The position numbers and the translations under genes are program-made. A stretch of DNA of 64,000 nt from Pelomonas sp. Root1237 (GTDB lineage: Bacteria > Pseudomonadota > Gammaproteobacteria > Burkholderiales > Burkholderiaceae_C). The notes under the pieces were generated by a model. That model was not told the DNA's origin and ran no database searches. It saw nothing but the letters and a program-made list of their open reading frames with translations. Numbering within the stretch: position 1 is the stretch's first letter; each line of letters begins with the position of its first letter. This document shows, piece after piece, positions 35,714 through 47,225 of the stretch. The stretch is from contig NZ_LMDK01000017.1 of assembly GCF_001425055.1 (NCBI RefSeq), positions 383,502-447,501 on the forward strand, in the 5' to 3' direction.

Positions 35714-36961
35714 GTGGACCCGCATGCCGAGCGCTGGGCCGCTCCTGAGCCGGCATGCATCCCCTCGGGGGATCGGCTGGTGTACCCGCCGGCCGAGGGG
35801 CACCACCTGGCGGAAAACCTTGTGCATTTCGGCCGCGTCTTGCGCACGGCCGGCTTGGCCCTAGGCACCGACCGGCTGCTGCTCGCCGCCCAGGCGCTGG
35901 AAGTCGGCGGCCTGGCCTCGCGTGCCGACTTCAAGGCGACGCTGGCCGCCTGCCTGGTCGACCGGCCCGAGCACCGGCCGCTGTTCGAGCAGGCCTTCCA
36001 CGTCTTCTGGCGCGACCCCGACCTGCTCGGCCGCATCATGGCCCTGCTGCTGCCGCGGGCCCAGGGCCGCGCGGGCGCACCGCCACCACCCGAGAACCGG
36101 CGCCTGGCCGATGCGCTGTTTCCTGGCGCGCCTGCCGATTCGCCGCGCGCCGAGCAGGTCGAGATCGAGGCGCGTCTGGACGCCAGCAACCGCGAGCTGC
36201 TGCAGCGGCGCGATTTCGACACGATGACGGCCGCCGAATGGGCCGCCGCGCGCCAGGCCCTCGCCGCGTTGCAGCCGCGCCTGGCGCAACAGCTCACGCG
36301 CCGCCATGCGCCCGCGCCGCAAGGCCGCATCGCCTGGCGCGCCACGCTGCGCGCCGAGGCCCGGTGCGACTTCGCCCTGCCCACCCGTGAGCGCGCCCGC
36401 CGCCGCCCGACACCCCTGGTGCTGCTGGCCGACATCTCGGGCTCCATGGGCCGCTATTCGCGGGTGCTGCTGCATCTGGCCCAGGGCCTGTTGAATCCGG
36501 CCGGCGGCGCGGGCGAGGCCCCCGTCGTTGAAGCCTTCGTCTTCGGCACCCGGCTCACGCGCATCACGCGCCAGCTCAAAGCCCGCGACCCCGACGCGGC
36601 GCTGGCCGCCGTGTCCGCCGCCGTGCCGGACTGGGCCGGTGGCACCCGCATCAGCCAGAGCCTGCATGCCTTCAATCGCGACTGGGCGCGCCGCGTGCTG
36701 GGCGGCGGCTCGGCCACGGTGCTGCTCGTCACCGATGGCCTGGAACGCGACGCCGAGGACGGCGGCTCGCACCTGGCCTTCGAGGCCGAGCGGCTGCGCC
36801 TGTGCTGCCGCGAGCTGATCTGGCTGAACCCGCTGCTGCGCTTCAAGGCTTTCCAGCCGCGCGCCGCGGGCGTGAAGGCACTGCTGCCCCAGGTGACTCG
36901 CCATCTGCCGGTGCACGACCTCGACAGCATCGACCGCCTGCTCGACGCCCTGAAGCGATAG
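35714..36961 (+). CDS. coxE: CoxE-like VWA-domain protein
   Basis: 415 residues if translation begins at the GTG at 35714, which has GAGGG 7 nt upstream. However, residues 4-25 are encoded by the third copy of the family 1 repeat. Family-like sequence starts only at LAENLVHFGRVLRTAG, so GTG 35780 or GTG 35822 are real alternatives. The C-terminal VWA domain has the MIDAS motif LLADISGSMGRYS, then GTRLTRITR and LLVTDGLERDAEDGG. It partners the AAA+ ATPase encoded just upstream, presumably for metal-centre assembly of a molybdenum hydroxylase. Confidence 0.85.
   Translation: MDPHAERWAAPEPACIPSGDRLVYPPAEGHHLAENLVHFGRVLRTAGLALGTDRLLLAAQALEVGGLASRADFKATLAACLVDRPEHRPLFEQAFHVFWRDPDLLGRIMALLLPRAQGRAGAPPPPENRRLADALFPGAPADSPRAEQVEIEARLDASNRELLQRRDFDTMTAAEWAAARQALAALQPRLAQQLTRRHAPAPQGRIAWRATLRAEARCDFALPTRERARRRPTPLVLLADISGSMGRYSRVLLHLAQGLLNPAGGAGEAPVVEAFVFGTRLTRITRQLKARDPDAALAAVSAAVPDWAGGTRISQSLHAFNRDWARRVLGGGSATVLLVTDGLERDAEDGGSHLAFEAERLRLCCRELIWLNPLLRFKAFQPRAAGVKALLPQVTRHLPVHDLDSIDRLLDALKR
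35725..35790. repeat. Structured repeat, family 1 copy C (short form)
   Basis: Matches copies A and B through GCCGAGCGCTGGGCCGCTCC and the CCCCTCGGGGGATCGGCTGG segment, but lacks the variable middle hairpin. Its first stem is GCATGCC/GGCATGC where copy B has GCGGGCC/GGCCCGC, a compensatory change. It lies between coxD and the conserved part of coxE and is read in frame by the annotated coxE. Confidence 0.7.
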
Positions 36962-37078
36962 CCCACGTCCTACAGGCAGGCGGCGCAACGTCCGCCCTGC
37001 ACGGGCAGTCCCACTGCTTAGATTTCGGTTTCGGCGGTGCGCATCCAGTGCTACCGCTTCCGATTGAAAGGAAGAGTC

Positions 37079-37393
37079 ATGAAGATTTCGCAACTCGCTT
37101 CGCTGCTGGTCGCCGCTGCCCTGGTCACGCCGCTGGTCGGCCATGCCGATGACAAGCCGCCCGGCGCGGCCAAGGCCTGGGTCAAGGACTCGGTCGTGAC
37201 GACCAAGATCAAGACGCAGCTCGCCACCAGCAAGATCTCGTCGCTGGCCATGGTTCACGTCGAGACCGACGCCAACGGCTATGTGCAGCTGACCGGCAAG
37301 GTCGCCACGCAGGCCGAGAAGGACCGCGCCGAAGCCATCGCCAAGGCAGTCGACGGCGTGAAGTCGGTCGACAACCAGCTGACCGTCAAGTAA
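37079..37393 (+). CDS. Periplasmic BON-domain protein
   Basis: 104 residues from the ATG at 37079, with AAGGAAG upstream. Signal peptide MKISQLASLLVAAALVTPLVGHA, then one BON domain (about 35-104) with DSVVTTKIKTQLATSK, VHVETDANGYVQLTGKV and AKAVDGVKSVDNQLTVK. BON domains bind phospholipid or stabilise the envelope under osmotic stress (OsmY-like). It sits between coxE and the coxG-like gene but has its own leader and a strong terminator, so it need not belong to their function. Confidence 0.88.
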   Translation: MKISQLASLLVAAALVTPLVGHADDKPPGAAKAWVKDSVVTTKIKTQLATSKISSLAMVHVETDANGYVQLTGKVATQAEKDRAEAIAKAVDGVKSVDNQLTVK

Positions 37394-37412
37394 ACAGCGC
37401 CCCCGGCCTCCC

Positions 37413-37452
37413 GCGCTGCCCGTCAGGCCCTGTCTGGCGGGCAGCGCTTTTT
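37413..37452 (+). terminator. Rho-independent terminator after the BON gene
   Basis: A 14-bp stem (GCGCTGCCCGTCAG with CTGGCGGGCAGCGC, one wobble) encloses a 7-nt loop and is followed by TTTTT. It isolates the BON gene from the coxG-like gene, which must have its own promoter or rely on read-through. Confidence 0.93.
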
Positions 37453-37482
37453 GTTGGCCGGGCCGACGGTCAGAATCGGTGC

Positions 37483-38031
37483 ATGAATCTGACCGGCCAG
37501 CAGCATCTGCCCGTGTCCCAGGCCCAGGCCTGGGCCGCGCTGAACGACACCGCGATGCTGCAGGCCGCCGTGCCCGGCTGTGAGGCCCTCACGTCGACCG
37601 GCGACAACGCCTTTGACCTGTTGATGGCCGTGTCCATCGGGCCCGTGAAGGCCAGGTTCAAGGGCAAGCTGCAACTGTCCGAGTTGACGCCGCCGCAGAG
37701 CTACCGCATCGGCTTCGAGGGCTCGGGCGGCGCGGCCGGCCATGGCAAGGGCCAAGCCTTCGTCCAGCTGCAGGCCGTGTCGCCCAGCGAAACGGTGCTG
37801 AGCTATGACGTGACGGCCAGCGTCGGTGGCAAGGTGGCGCAGATCGGCTCGCGTCTGGTCGATGCGGCGGCACAAAAGCTGGCCCAGGACTTCTTCATCC
37901 GCCTGCAGGCCGCGCTGGTTGAGCGCCATCCGCCAGCCGCCGCGCCGGCCCTCGCCGCAAGTGCCGCGCCGGCCGAGCGCCGCCACGCGCTGCAGCGCCT
38001 GCGCGCCTGGCTGCGCCGCTGGTTCGGGTGA
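37483..38031 (+). CDS. coxG: CoxG-like SRPBCC protein
   Basis: 182 residues from the ATG at 37483 (MNLTGQQHLPVSQAQAW). The START/SRPBCC fold of the CO dehydrogenase subunit G family shows in ALNDTAMLQAAVPGCEAL, VKARFKGKLQLSEL, SYRIGFEGSGGAAGHGKG and SYDVTASVGGKVAQIGSRLVDAAA. CoxG recruits CO dehydrogenase to the membrane. The C-terminal ~35 residues are an Ala/Pro-rich spacer and a basic helix ending LRRWFG, suitable for membrane contact. It lies close to coxD and coxE; the structural genes are not in view. Confidence 0.87.
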   Translation: MNLTGQQHLPVSQAQAWAALNDTAMLQAAVPGCEALTSTGDNAFDLLMAVSIGPVKARFKGKLQLSELTPPQSYRIGFEGSGGAAGHGKGQAFVQLQAVSPSETVLSYDVTASVGGKVAQIGSRLVDAAAQKLAQDFFIRLQAALVERHPPAAAPALAASAAPAERRHALQRLRAWLRRWFG

Positions 38032-38127
38032 GGCGGTTTGCAAAGAACAAGCACCTCTTCGTGACCAGCTGAAACACCATGGGGATTTCCCCAGCGCGCC
38101 ACCGGTACAATTTCACATGTCCGAGAC

Positions 38128-38159
38128 AACGGGCCTGCCTGCGCAGGCCCGTTCTTTTT
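38128..38159 (+). terminator. Rho-independent terminator after the coxG-like gene
   Basis: A perfect 11-bp stem AACGGGCCTGC/GCAGGCCCGTT with a CTGC loop, followed by C and TTTTT. It lies 97 nt after the stop. The stretch before it has a small TGGGG/CCCCA hairpin and a TACAAT hexamer without a matching -35. Confidence 0.9.
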
Positions 38160-38250
38160 GTGCAATGAATCCACAGCCCCCGCACCCACTTCGCTCGCCG
38201 CCCTCCCGGGGTGTGCGTCAGCGCGTGCCAGCGGCTGGGCCGCATTGATC

Positions 38251-39354
38251 ATGTCCAGCCCCGCCGGCCGACTGCCCCATCTTGACGTCCTGAAGGCGCT
38301 CGCGGCACAGATCATCGTGCTGCACCACCTGGTCAGCTACGGGCCGATCGCCCGCGCCGCCCACGCCGCCCTGCCCCTGCTGGCCGGCGCCATGCATCAG
38401 TACGGGCGCATGTCGGTGCAGATCTTCCTGGTCGTCGGCGGCTATCTCAGCGCGCGCGGCCTGTCGCCGCGTGGACAGGCCCTGCAGGCCGCCGTGCCCG
38501 AGCTGCTGTGGCGGCGTTATCTGCGGCTGGTGCTGCCCTTCCTGGCGGCGCTGGCCCTGACACTGGGCATCTCCGGCCTCATCGCTTCGTCCTGGCCCGA
38601 GCTGGTGCCCGCCGACATCAGCGTCGGCCAGCTTCTCGCTCATGCGCTGCTGCTGCATGACGTGCTGGGCTACGAAGCGCTGACCGTGGGCGCCTGGTAT
38701 GTGGCCATCGACCTGCAGCTGTTTGCCCTGCTCGTGGGCCTGCTGTGGCTGGCACGGCGCGGCTGGCGGCATCCAAGCCGTCTCGTCGGCGGCCCCGTCC
38801 TCGTCGCGGCCGCCGCGCTGGCCTCGGCCTGGGTGTTCAACCGCCAGCCGGAGCTCGACGCCTACGCGCCCTACTTCTTCGCGTCCTATGGCCTGGGCGC
38901 TCTCGTGCATTGGCTGGGCCTGTCGCGTCACCGCCGCGCCGGCCTGCTGCTGCTGGCAGTGGCCGTGAGCGCCGCGCTGATGGTGGAATGGCGCGACCGC
39001 CTCGCCCTGGCGCTGGCCACGGCGTTGTGGCTGTCCTGGGCGCAGGCCCGCCATGCCGAGGGCCGTCAGCTGCTGCCGGCCGCCTTGGCTTCGGCCTTCG
39101 CCAGCGCCGCAACGCCCTCCTACGCACTGTTCCTGCTGCATTTCCCGGTGCTGCTGCTGAGCAACGCCCTGCTCGCGCATCTGCCGGGCGCGACACCCGA
39201 AGCCGGCCTGGTGCTGCTCGTGGCCACCTGGCTGCTGGCCAACGGCCTGGCCGTGCCCTTCCACCGCTGGGTGGAGGCGCCGGCCGCCCGCTTCGATCCA
39301 CTGGCATGGCTGCCGCGCCTGCAGTGGGCCCCTCGCCCAGCCTCGCGTCGCTGA
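38251..39354 (+). CDS. Acyltransferase 3 family membrane protein
   Basis: 367 residues from the ATG at 38251. About 10 hydrophobic segments. The N-terminal LDVLKALAAQIIVLHHLVSYG resembles the R/K-x-x-A-x-x-x-V-x-x-x-H catalytic region of PF01757, and SVQIFLVVGGYLSARGL gives the second motif. ATPSYALFLLHFPVLLL and FHRWVEAPAARF occur near the end, as in O-acetyltransferases. It probably acylates a surface polysaccharide or lipid; the acceptor is unknown. Upstream in-frame codons reach back into the terminator and are less likely starts. Confidence 0.85.
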   Translation: MSSPAGRLPHLDVLKALAAQIIVLHHLVSYGPIARAAHAALPLLAGAMHQYGRMSVQIFLVVGGYLSARGLSPRGQALQAAVPELLWRRYLRLVLPFLAALALTLGISGLIASSWPELVPADISVGQLLAHALLLHDVLGYEALTVGAWYVAIDLQLFALLVGLLWLARRGWRHPSRLVGGPVLVAAAALASAWVFNRQPELDAYAPYFFASYGLGALVHWLGLSRHRRAGLLLLAVAVSAALMVEWRDRLALALATALWLSWAQARHAEGRQLLPAALASAFASAATPSYALFLLHFPVLLLSNALLAHLPGATPEAGLVLLVATWLLANGLAVPFHRWVEAPAARFDPLAWLPRLQWAPRPASRR

Positions 39355-39491
39355 ACGCGCGCGGTCTGATCGGTCCCGCGAGGACGGGCGATGCTTGCGG
39401 ACCGGGCGCTCGGCCCGTAGCCGCGAACAACCGCCGACATCCCGCAACTGCGTGCTAATGTCGCGCGCTGCTAGTCCCAGGCCGCGCTTCC

Positions 39492-41463
39492 ATGACGATT
39501 CAAACCCCGGCCGCGGCCCCCAGCCGCGAGCAACTGCTGCACAGCCTTTACGAGGCCGCCGAGCTCGAGCACAACCTCATGTGCACCTATCTCTACGCGG
39601 CCTTCAGCCTCAAGCAGGGCGAGGCCGAGGGGCTGGGTGCCGTCGAGGCCGAGGCCGTCGAGCGCTGGCGGCGCGAGATCATCGCCGTCGCCGTCGAGGA
39701 AATGGGCCACCTGGTGGCGGTCTGGAACATCACGGCGGCGCTGGGCGGCGCGCCGCGCATCGGCCGCGGCAACTTCCCGCTCGACCCCGGCAATCTGCCA
39801 GCCCGCGTCGTCGTCAAGCTCGCGCCCTTCAATGACGCGACGCTGCAGCACTTCATCTTCCTGGAGCGCCCCGAGGGCAGCGCTGAAGAGGACGGCGAAG
39901 GCTTTGCCGCCGAGCGCCTGTTCACGCGCGGCTCGACGGCACCGCGCGTCACGCCGATGGCGCGCGACTACGACACCGTCGGCCATTTCTACGCCACGCT
40001 GAGTGCCGACCTGCGCGCCTTTATCGAGCTGCACGGCGAGGCCGTGGCCTTCTGCGGCAACCGCTGGCTGCAGCTCGGGCCCCAGGAGCTCAACCTCGGC
40101 GGCGCCCGCCATGTGCTGTGCTCCAAGACGGCGCTGGCGGCCTTCGACGCCATCGTGCAGCAGGGTGAGGGCGCCCCCAGCGACAGCGCGACCTCTCACT
40201 ACCACCGCTTCGCCGCCATCCGTGAGGAGCTGGCCCAGCTGCGCGCCACCCACCCGGGCTTCGAGCCCGCCTGGCCGGCCGCCACCAACCCGGTGCTGCG
40301 CCGCCCGCCGCGGCCCGAGGGCCGGGTCTGGCTGGAGAACCCGGCCGCGGCGGCGACGGTGGACATCGCCAACGCCAGCTACGGCCTGATGCTGCGCCTG
40401 CTGGCCCAGAGCTATCTGCTGCCCGGGCCGTCGGCCGAGAAAAGCCTGATGGTGGATCTGGGCATCTGCCTGATGCGCGCCTTCACACCGTTGGCCGAGC
40501 ATGCCGCGCGGCTGCCTGCCGGCCCGAGCAATCCGGGCTGCAACGCCGGCGTCAGCTTCACCGCCCTGCGCGACGCGGCAGCGTTGCCACCGGGGCCGGC
40601 CGCGCGGCGCTTCGTCGTCGAACGCCTGGGCCAGATCGCCGACGCAGCGGCCAGCCTGCACGCCGAGCTCGGGGCCGAACGCAGCGGCCGCGCGGCACGC
40701 CTGCTGCAGTCGCTGCGCGAACGCGCCGAGCGCGGGCTGGACCTGAATGCACCCGTCGCCGCGCCTGCACCCGCCGCAGCACCCGCCGCAGCACCTGCCG
40801 CGGCAGCACCGCCCCCGCCACCCACGGAGACCGTCGACGGCATCGAGATCGTGCAGGGCGACAAGCTCGAATTGCGCTTCGAGGCCCAGCGCTGCATCCA
40901 TGCGCGCTTCTGCGTGACCGGCGCGCCCAAGGTCTTTCTCGCCAATGTGCAAGGCCCCTGGCTGCACCCTGACGCCATGCCCGTCGAGCGCCTCGTCGAC
41001 ATTGCCCATGCCTGCCCGTCGGGCGCCATCCAGTACCGCCGCAAGGACGGTGAAGACGACGAGGCGCCGCCGCCCGTCAACCTGCTGTCGGTGCGCGAGG
41101 CCGGCCCCTATGGCATACGCGGCGAGCTGGTGCTGCGCGGCCAGGCCATCGGCACGCGCGCCACGCTGTGCCGCTGCGGCGCGAGCAAGAACAAGCCCTT
41201 CTGCGACGGCAGCCATCACGACATCCACTTCGACGCGACTGGCGAGCCCGAGACCGGTCTGCTGGGCCTGCCCACCGACATGCCCGCCACGCGCGACGGC
41301 CGCATCGACATCGAGCCCGAGCCCAACGGCCCGCTACAGCTGCGCGGCCAAATCGAGGTGCTGAGCGGCACCGGCCGCATGGTCTGCCGCGTCGCGCAGG
41401 CGCGGCTGTGCCGCTGCGGCGGCAGCCAGACCAAACCTTTCTGCGACGGCACGCATGCCCGCA

Positions 41464-41483
<20 letters not shown>
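39492..41483 (+). CDS. Ferritin-like / 4Fe-4S / double-CDGSH fusion protein
   Basis: 663 residues in four parts. Residues ~1-400 resemble the ferritin-like domain of VioB/iminophenyl-pyruvate synthase proteins: AAELEHNLMCTYLYAAF and VAVEEMGHLVAVWNITAALGG supply Glu and His metal ligands. Residues ~415-445 are an Ala/Pro linker. Residues ~450-515 are a Fer4_19-type domain with CIHARFC and ACPSGAIQY. Two CDGSH iron-sulfur domains follow, with CRCGASKNKPFCDGSH (~559-574) and CRCGGSQTKPFCDGTH (~638-653). The product is a cytoplasmic redox or iron-handling protein of unknown reaction. Its end overlaps the hybrid kinase start by about 20 nt. Confidence 0.88.
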
Positions 41484-44280
<2,797 letters not shown>

Positions 44281-44293
44281 AAGGACGACCGCC

Positions 44294-44680
44294 ATGCCCA
44301 TCCGCATCGTCAGGCTCGGCAGCCCGCGCGCCCAGGACGAGGGCACCCGCATCGGCACCGTGCGCCGCCCGCCGCGTGGCGTGCCCAAGGCCGAGTTCGC
44401 ATCGCGTGATTTCTACGACGTCTGGTTCCCCAATCTCGCGCCCAGTCTTGAGACCATGAAGCTCGGCCAGGCGGCTGAGACAGACGCCGAGTGGAAGATC
44501 TTCAAGAAAAAGTACAGCGCCGAGATGGCCGAGCCCGAAGCCCAGCATGCGCTGAGCCTGCTGGCGACGCTGTCGGCGCAGACGAATTTCTCGGTGGGCT
44601 GCTATTGCGAGGATGAGGCGAGATGTCATCGCCCCCCGTTGCGCGCGCTGCTTGAGGACAAGGGCGCGCGCTGTACTTAA
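44294..44680 (+). CDS. DUF488 family protein
   Basis: 128 residues, AAGGA 9 nt before the ATG. MPIRIVRLGSPRAQDEG, TVRRPPRGVPKAEFASRDFYDVWFPNLAPS and the cysteine-bearing GCYCEDEARCHRPPLRALL are the family hallmarks. The function is unknown; the conserved CxCxxxxxCHR suggests a redox or metal site. It starts 14 nt after the hybrid kinase, so it is probably the third gene of that operon. Confidence 0.9.
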   Translation: MPIRIVRLGSPRAQDEGTRIGTVRRPPRGVPKAEFASRDFYDVWFPNLAPSLETMKLGQAAETDAEWKIFKKKYSAEMAEPEAQHALSLLATLSAQTNFSVGCYCEDEARCHRPPLRALLEDKGARCT

Positions 44681-44710
44681 CTCGCCGGCGGCATGCTGGT
44701 GTCGAATTGC

Positions 44711-44856
44711 GGGCCGAGCGCTGGGCCGCTCCCGAGCCGGCCCGCGTTAGGCGATGTGCTTGCGGCTCGATGCCGCAAGCATCGCCGTCCCCTCGGGGGA
44801 CCGGTCAGGCACGCCCGCGTTCAGCGGCGCGAGACTGGACGAGGGGCTCCATTTCA
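44711..44856. repeat. Structured intergenic repeat, family 1 copy B
   Basis: Lies between two convergent genes and ends on the stop codon of the minus-strand WYL regulator (44854-44856). First hairpin GCGGGCC (44709-44715) with GGCCCGC (44739-44745). Second hairpin GGCGAT..GCTTGCGGC with GCCGCAAGCATCGCC (44750-44786), a 15-bp stem with a 2-nt bulge and a different sequence from copy A's. Third, TCCCC/GGGGA. The right end GACTGGACGAGGGGCT is shared with copy A. Confidence 0.78.
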
Positions 44857-45549
44857 AGCTCCGCCGTTGTCCTGCGCCTCGCGCTTGCGGTTCATGTCCG
44901 CCAGCGTCTTGCCCGCCTCGTCGCGGAAGGTCTCCTCCAGCACCTCCAGCGTCTCGACGCGATCGACGCGGAAACTGCGGAAGTCATTGCGCAGCTCGCA
45001 CCAGGCAGCCAGCGTCCAGACCGGGCCCCAGAACAGGCAGGCCAGCGGGCGCACGATGCGCTCGCTTTTCACGCCGCCCAGGTCCAGATAGCCCACCTTC
45101 AGCTTGCGCCGGTCCTCGGTGGCCTCGCGCATGGCCGTCAGGTGGGCGCTGGTGGCCGGGTCCAGGGCCGGCAGCGGCGCATACAGCGCCAGGCTCTCGG
45201 CCGCGGCGCGAGCGTCCAGCGGCAGCACGGCGAGGATCTTGGACAGCGCGTTCTCGGCCTGGCGGGCCAACGCCGCATCCAGCCGCGATTCGGCCATGCG
45301 CACCGTCGCGACCAGGGCCTGGGCCTCCTGCTTGCTGAACATCAGCGGCGGCAGGTCAAAGCCTGCCCGCATGCGGTAACCGACGCCCGCCTCGCCCTCG
45401 ATGGGCACGCCCTGCTGGCCCAGCGCGGCGATGTCGCGGTAGACGGTGCGCATCGACACCTCGAGGCGACTCGCGAGGTAGTCGGCCGTCGTGAGGCGGC
45501 GTCCGCGGATGAGCTGGACGATCTGGAAGAGGCGGTCTGCGCGGCGCAT
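44854..45549 (-). CDS. YafY-type transcriptional regulator (HTH + WYL)
   Basis: 231 residues. The N-terminal winged helix is RADRLFQIVQLIRGRRLTTADYLASRLEVSMRTVYRDIAAL, followed by IEGEAGVGYRMRAGFDLPPLMFSKQEA. The WYL domain covers residues ~135-205 (KVGYLDLGGVKSERIVRPLACLFWGPVWTLAAWCE). This family senses a small ligand, sometimes a nucleotide. The gene is on the same strand as, and downstream of, the VOC-protein gene, with 230 bp between them that hold no gene I can support. Confidence 0.9.
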   Translation of the reverse strand: MRRADRLFQIVQLIRGRRLTTADYLASRLEVSMRTVYRDIAALGQQGVPIEGEAGVGYRMRAGFDLPPLMFSKQEAQALVATVRMAESRLDAALARQAENALSKILAVLPLDARAAAESLALYAPLPALDPATSAHLTAMREATEDRRKLKVGYLDLGGVKSERIVRPLACLFWGPVWTLAAWCELRNDFRSFRVDRVETLEVLEETFRDEAGKTLADMNRKREAQDNGGA

Positions 45550-45779
45550 AACCGGTCATTGTGCGGGACCGGGCATGCCCCTTGCAGAAGACACGTGTCA
45601 CCGACAACGAGGTCGAGCTTCATCATGGCCATCTACGCCTCCTTCCAGGCCCGCGGTACCCGCGGCGCCGAACTGGCCACGCTGGGCGCCATCAGCGCCC
45701 CACTGGCTTCCCTGGCTCAAGACCAGCTATTCACGGCGCGCGCCGTGCCGGGGCGAAACCGCCCCGTGAAAGGGAAATC

Positions 45780-46175
45780 TCAGCCCATGGCCGTGCAGAG
45801 TTCCACCAGCGTGCCGTCCGGGCAGCGCACATAGGCCACCGTCTGGCCCCAGGGCTTGGTGACCGGTGCGGCCAGCGCGCGGGCGCCGGCGGCGACGGCC
45901 TGGTCATAGGCAGCCTGCACGTCGGTCACCGTGAAGCCGATCTCCATGCCCAGCGGCTGCGGGCTCGCGTCGGCGGCGACGTAGTCGTGCTGCACGCTGT
46001 CACGGGCGGTTGCGTGGTCGACAAAGGCCAGCGTCGTGCCGCTGGCGCCGGTGTCAACCTCGCCATAGGCGCCGCTCTCGTGCAGGAAGCGCTTCTTGAG
46101 GCCGAAAGCCTGGTCGAAGAAGGCCAGGGACGCGGCCACGTCGGACACGTAGACGAGGGTGTAGGCGAAGTTCAC
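45780..46175 (-). CDS. VOC superfamily (glyoxalase/bleomycin-resistance fold) protein
   Basis: 131 residues from a GTG at 46175 with AGGAG 6 nt upstream (start MNFAYTLVYVSDVAASLAFF). Two beta-alpha-beta-beta-beta units show in DQAFGLKKRFLHES..YGEVDTG and EIGFTVTDVQAAYDQAVAAGARALAAP..WGQTVAYVRCPDGTLVEL. The final Glu is the usual metal ligand. The substrate is unknown. It is divergent from the Gdt1-type transporter with about 85 bp between the starts. Confidence 0.9.
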   Translation of the reverse strand: MNFAYTLVYVSDVAASLAFFDQAFGLKKRFLHESGAYGEVDTGASGTTLAFVDHATARDSVQHDYVAADASPQPLGMEIGFTVTDVQAAYDQAVAAGARALAAPVTKPWGQTVAYVRCPDGTLVELCTAMG

Positions 46176-46260
46176 ATGGGTCTCCTGAAATGCAATGCCC
46201 GCATGCTGCGCCGGGTTGGCTGTCAGCGCGTGTCAGGAGCGGCTGAGAAAATCCGCCGCA

Positions 46261-46839
46261 ATGCAAGCCTTCCTCATCGCCACCGGCCTGGTGGCCCTCG
46301 CCGAGATTGGCGACAAGACCCAGCTGCTCGCCTTCATGCTTGCGGCCCGCTTCAGGCGGCCGGTGCCCATCGTGCTGGGCATCTTCGTTGCGACCGTCTT
46401 CAACCACGCCGCTGCGGGCGCGTTAGGCAGCTGGCTGACAAGCCTGATCAGCCCGATGGCGCTGCGCTGGATCCTCGGCCTGTCCTTCCTGGCGATGGCG
46501 GGCTGGATGCTGATCCCCGACAAGCTCGACGAGGACGACACGCCCAAGCCCGGCCATGGCGTCTTCTTGACGACGGTCATCGCCTTCTTCCTGGCCGAGA
46601 TGGGCGACAAGACACAGATCGCCACCGTGGCGCTGGCGGCGCGCTTCCCGGCCGACTTCATCGGTGTCGTCGCCGGCACGACGGCCGGCATGATGATCGC
46701 CAACGTGCCGGCGGTGCTGGTGGGGGATAAGTTGGCGCAGAAGCTGCCGGTCAAGCTGGTGCACACGGTGGCCGCCGTCATCTTTGCGAGCCTGGGCATC
46801 GCAACGCTGGCCGGCCTGGGCGAAAGCCTGGGTTTTTGA
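46261..46839 (+). CDS. Gdt1/TMEM165 (UPF0016) family transporter
   Basis: 192 residues from the ATG at 46261. Two repeats of three helices each carry the signature E-x-G-D-K-T: ALAEIGDKTQLLAFML near the start and FLAEMGDKTQIATVAL in the middle. Bacterial members such as MneA export Mn2+; others move Ca2+. A manganese riboswitch (yybP-ykoY) would be expected in some relatives, but the 85-bp leader shows none. Confidence 0.93.
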   Translation: MQAFLIATGLVALAEIGDKTQLLAFMLAARFRRPVPIVLGIFVATVFNHAAAGALGSWLTSLISPMALRWILGLSFLAMAGWMLIPDKLDEDDTPKPGHGVFLTTVIAFFLAEMGDKTQIATVALAARFPADFIGVVAGTTAGMMIANVPAVLVGDKLAQKLPVKLVHTVAAVIFASLGIATLAGLGESLGF

Positions 46840-46904
46840 GGGGTGGTGAAGCCCGGCTGGTGCCCTAGCATGCCGGCGACTCAACACCACCTCGGGGAGA
46901 GGCC

Positions 46905-47225
46905 ATGACCTTCCAGGAATCCGTCCAGACCTGCTTCAGCAAATACGTCGACTTCTCGGGCCGCGCCAGCCGCTCGGAGTACTGGTGGTTCGCACTGTTC
47001 GTCTTCGGCGCGAGCTTCGTGCTGGGCATGTTCAGCCAATGGCTCAACATCATCTTCCTGCTGGGCACGCTGCTGCCTCAGCTGGCCGCGGCGACGCGCC
47101 GCCTGCACGACACCGGCCGCAGCGGCTGGTGGCAGCTGATCGGCTTGATCCCCCTCATCGGTTTCATCGTGCTGATCGTCTTCCTGGCGCAGGAAAGCGG
47201 TGAGGCGGCCGAATCAACCGCCTGA
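46905..47225 (+). CDS. DUF805 family membrane protein
   Basis: 106 residues, GGGGAGAGG before the ATG. FSKYVDFSGRASRSEYWWFALFVFG is the family signature, and RRLHDTGRSGWWQLIGLIPLIGFIVLIVFLA is the conserved second half. Three to four membrane helices. The function is unknown. Its last 12 nt overlap the end of the convergent LysR gene. Confidence 0.93.
   Translation: MTFQESVQTCFSKYVDFSGRASRSEYWWFALFVFGASFVLGMFSQWLNIIFLLGTLLPQLAAATRRLHDTGRSGWWQLIGLIPLIGFIVLIVFLAQESGEAAESTA

Noticed and set aside
38106-38111. TACAAT as a promoter -10 for a small RNA ending at the 38128-38159 terminator
   Set aside because: No -35-like hexamer at 16-18 bp, and the transcript would be only about 40 nt, almost entirely the terminator.
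38116-38248. Short open frame MSETTGLPAQARSFC running through the coxG terminator to 2 nt before the acyltransferase start
   Set aside because: It reads through a strong terminator hairpin and has no ribosome-binding site; a leader peptide is possible but unsupported.
45753-45768. GGGGCG/CGCCCC hairpin beyond the VOC gene stop
   Set aside because: No T-tract on either strand, so not called a terminator.
45625-45834. 69-codon open frame starting MAIYASFQARGTRG, divergent from the WYL regulator
   Set aside because: Weakly placed ribosome-binding site, last 55 nt antisense to the VOC gene, composition not convincing as protein; not listed as a gene.
46176-46260. Possible manganese riboswitch before the Gdt1-type gene
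   Set aside because: The leader is only 85 bp and shows none of the conserved yybP-ykoY loops.
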